Assembly (NCBI RefSeq): GCF_038404985.1
Contig: NZ_JBBKBA010000001.1
Coordinates: forward strand, 2,260,001-2,324,000
Direction: 5' to 3'
Source: Ferrovibrio sp. MS7
GTDB taxonomy: Bacteria; Pseudomonadota; Alphaproteobacteria; Ferrovibrionales; Ferrovibrionaceae
DNA: 64,000 nt
Positions 60,866 to 64,000 of the stretch are shown in pieces. The translations under genes were made by a program, and so were the position numbers. A model generated the notes under the pieces. It was given only the letters and a program-made list of their open reading frames with translations. It made no database searches and was not told the DNA's origin. Position 1 is the first letter of the stretch; every line of letters begins with the position of its first letter.

Positions 60866-61744
60866 CTAATCCCGCCGCCAGAGCGGCCACATGCGGCGCG
60901 GATCGACGCCATAGGGATAGCGCAGCGCCAGCATCATCGCCATGCCGAGCAATGGCCAGTGGAACCAGATGCTGTGGCGGCTGGTCAGCAGATTGATCAG
61001 GGCAAGGAAGACGATGACGACGACACCGCGCATGGCATTGCGGCGCCATTTGCGGATCGCCTCTTCGCTATCCTGCGGCCCGCCATCCGTCTCATCATGC
61101 TGCGGGCGGCCTTGATAAACCGGCGGCTGGGCGCTGGCGCGGGCCGGCTGGTCCACCTGGATGCGGTAGGCCGGCACCGGCTCGGCGATATTCTTGATTT
61201 CGCGCGAGCCGATGAAGTCGAAGCAGAAATCCAGCTTCTTGCGCACCTGCTCGAATACCGTGCCGGAAATGCACACACCACCGGCTTCGGCGAGCGATTC
61301 CAGCCTTGATGCGATATTCACGCCATCGCCAAGCAGGTCGGTGCCATCCACCATCACGTCGCCGAGATTGATGCCGATGCGGAATTGCAATGGCGGCGTG
61401 CCGGGCGCATCCAGTTTCAGCGCCGCATTGCGCGCGGCGACGCGGCGCTGTGCTTCCACGGCGGCGAACACGGCTTCCACGGGGGAAGAGAATTCCGCCA
61501 GCAGGCCATCGCCCCAGGTATTCACCACGCGGCCATGATGCCGCTCGATCTCCTGGATCATCTCGCCGCGATAGAGCTTGAGCCGCTGCACGGTGCCGAC
61601 TTCATCGGCTTCCACCTGGGCGCTGTAGCCCTGCACATCGGCGCAGAAGATCGTGGTCAGCTTGCGCGGCAGCGGACGCGGGGCCTCCGTCTTGGCATCA
61701 GGGGAGGTGGGGCCAGGGGGCGGAGAGCCGGGATCAGTCTGCAT
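60866..61744 (-). CDS. Class III adenylate/guanylate cyclase with C-terminal transmembrane pair
   Basis: A 292-aa protein. The N-terminal half is a class III cyclase domain with the first metal Asp in FCADVQGYS, the second in TWGDGLLAEF and the conserved GDVMVDGTDLLGDGVNIASRLE region (about 115-136). It should make cAMP or cGMP. Two hydrophobic segments near residues 232-275 (ALINLLTSR and GMAMMLAL regions) place it in the membrane, with the catalytic part in the cytoplasm. No sensor domain is visible. ATG 61744 was chosen because it starts the domain; an upstream frame to 61834 is poor. Confidence 0.9.
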   Translation of the reverse strand: MQTDPGSPPPGPTSPDAKTEAPRPLPRKLTTIFCADVQGYSAQVEADEVGTVQRLKLYRGEMIQEIERHHGRVVNTWGDGLLAEFSSPVEAVFAAVEAQRRVAARNAALKLDAPGTPPLQFRIGINLGDVMVDGTDLLGDGVNIASRLESLAEAGGVCISGTVFEQVRKKLDFCFDFIGSREIKNIAEPVPAYRIQVDQPARASAQPPVYQGRPQHDETDGGPQDSEEAIRKWRRNAMRGVVVIVFLALINLLTSRHSIWFHWPLLGMAMMLALRYPYGVDPRRMWPLWRRD

Positions 61745-61885
61745 CAGGGCAGCCTCGTCTGGCGCGGATGAAAAGCGGGCAGCAGCCAGTATAGCCCTAC
61801 TGGCCCGGGACCGGGGAGGGCGGATCTGCGCCAAAAAATGTGACGGCGGCTGCTTGGGCAGCGGTTTCCGGCAGGTTTGCAGTCG

Positions 61886-61919
61886 TGGCTAACCACATGG
61901 CTAACCCGTCTGGCTAACC
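61886..61919. repeat. Three TGGCTAACC direct repeats
   Basis: TGGCTAACC at 61886, 61898 and 61911, spaced 12 and 13 bases, in the gap between the cyclase gene and the 3' end of tRNA-Ile2. Spacing near one helical turn is suggestive of binding sites. Confidence 0.5.
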
Positions 61920-61950
61920 CAGATGCAAGATTTTGAAATATAAAGGAAAA

Positions 61951-62027
61951 TGGTGGGCCCGGAGGGACTTGAACCCCCAACCAGACCGTTATGAGCGGCC
62001 GGCTCTAACCAGTTGAGCTACAGGCCC
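61951..62027 (-). tRNA. tRNA-Ile2 (CAT, presumed lysidine-modified)
   Basis: Read on the minus strand: acceptor GGGCCTG, D-arm TAGCTCAACTGGTTAGAGC, anticodon stem GGCCG/CGGTC with loop CTCATAA (anticodon CAT), T-arm GGGGGTTCAAGTCCC, and an encoded CCA. CAT may mean Met or Ile2; the acceptor GGGCCTG equals that of alphaproteobacterial tRNA-Ile, not Met, which favours Ile2, whose C34 would be modified by TilS. It lies downstream of rpoD. Confidence 0.8.
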
Positions 62028-62031
62028 GGAG

Positions 62032-62054
62032 ACTTGAGGCGCTATTTATGCGCC

Positions 62055-62060
<6 letters not shown>
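62032..62060. terminator. Hairpin at the rpoD stop
   Basis: Arms ACTTGAGGCGC and GCGCCTCAAGT with a 7-base loop; the rpoD stop (62055-62057) is inside the right arm. It sits between rpoD and tRNA-Ile2 and may end rpoD transcription or separate it from the tRNA; no T-run follows. Confidence 0.5.

Positions 62061-64000
<1,940 letters not shown>

Overview
The window is a GC-rich stretch of an alphaproteobacterial chromosome, most likely from a free-living Rhodospirillales-type organism. Clade markers are a GapR/DUF2312 protein, a DUF1244 protein, an aa3-type cytochrome oxidase subunit IV, a three-subunit pnt transhydrogenase, an RpoD with an acidic and Pro/Ala-rich insert, ETF-ubiquinone oxidoreductase and a fused indolepyruvate ferredoxin oxidoreductase. 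Taxonomy is inferred from gene content only. Most of the window is ordinary core and metabolic sequence on both strands; both edges cut genes (a fatty-acid oxidation multifunctional enzyme at the left, rpoD at the right).

Layout. 1-9.5 kb: fatty-acid oxidation enzyme, TonB/TolA-like proline-rich protein, an MFS/ferredoxin-NADP reductase pair, an operon of N-formylglutamate amidohydrolase, YbdK-like ligase and DUF1244, then gapR with a consensus DnaA box upstream. 9.6-23.9 kb: indolepyruvate oxidoreductase, UDP-glucuronate epimerase coupled to two hotdog thioesterases, an ECF sigma/anti-sigma pair with a COG4315 lipoprotein, pyruvate kinase, pyrophosphatase, GMC oxidoreductase, SDR and a PAS protein. 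23.9-26.2 kb: an AT-rich island with a complete dGTPase-type dNTP triphosphohydrolase, followed by a block of short variable-stem palindromes. 26.1-37.8 kb: pntB-pntAB-pntAA, cox subunit IV, an SprA-like metalloprotease, an AT-rich gene for a signal-peptidase-like membrane protein that appears to lack the catalytic dyad, UbiB-like kinase plus oligopeptidase F, a PAS membrane protein and a lytic transglycosylase. 37.8-49.3 kb: MFS transporter, family-4 uracil-DNA glycosylase, ETF-QO, TPR lipoprotein, ispE, PAS protein, tRNA-Gln, hydrolase, surface protein, moaB, radical SAM protein, MmcQ/YjbR protein. 49.4-57.2 kb: a probable monocarboxylate-uptake locus (DUF294/CBS nucleotidyltransferase, DnaQ-like exonuclease, MHS transporter, unknown 214-aa protein, DUF4212 protein and VC_2705-type sodium:solute symporter). 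57.2-64 kb: three small membrane proteins, CheW and a chemoreceptor, an adenylate/guanylate cyclase, tRNA-Ile2 (CAT) and rpoD.

The most distinctive non-coding signal is several families of short intergenic palindromes whose arms differ from copy to copy but stay self-complementary around a constant core. In one place (43.71-43.79 kb) a member of one family sits inside the loop of a member of another. No CRISPR array, prophage, transposase gene or rRNA operon was seen.
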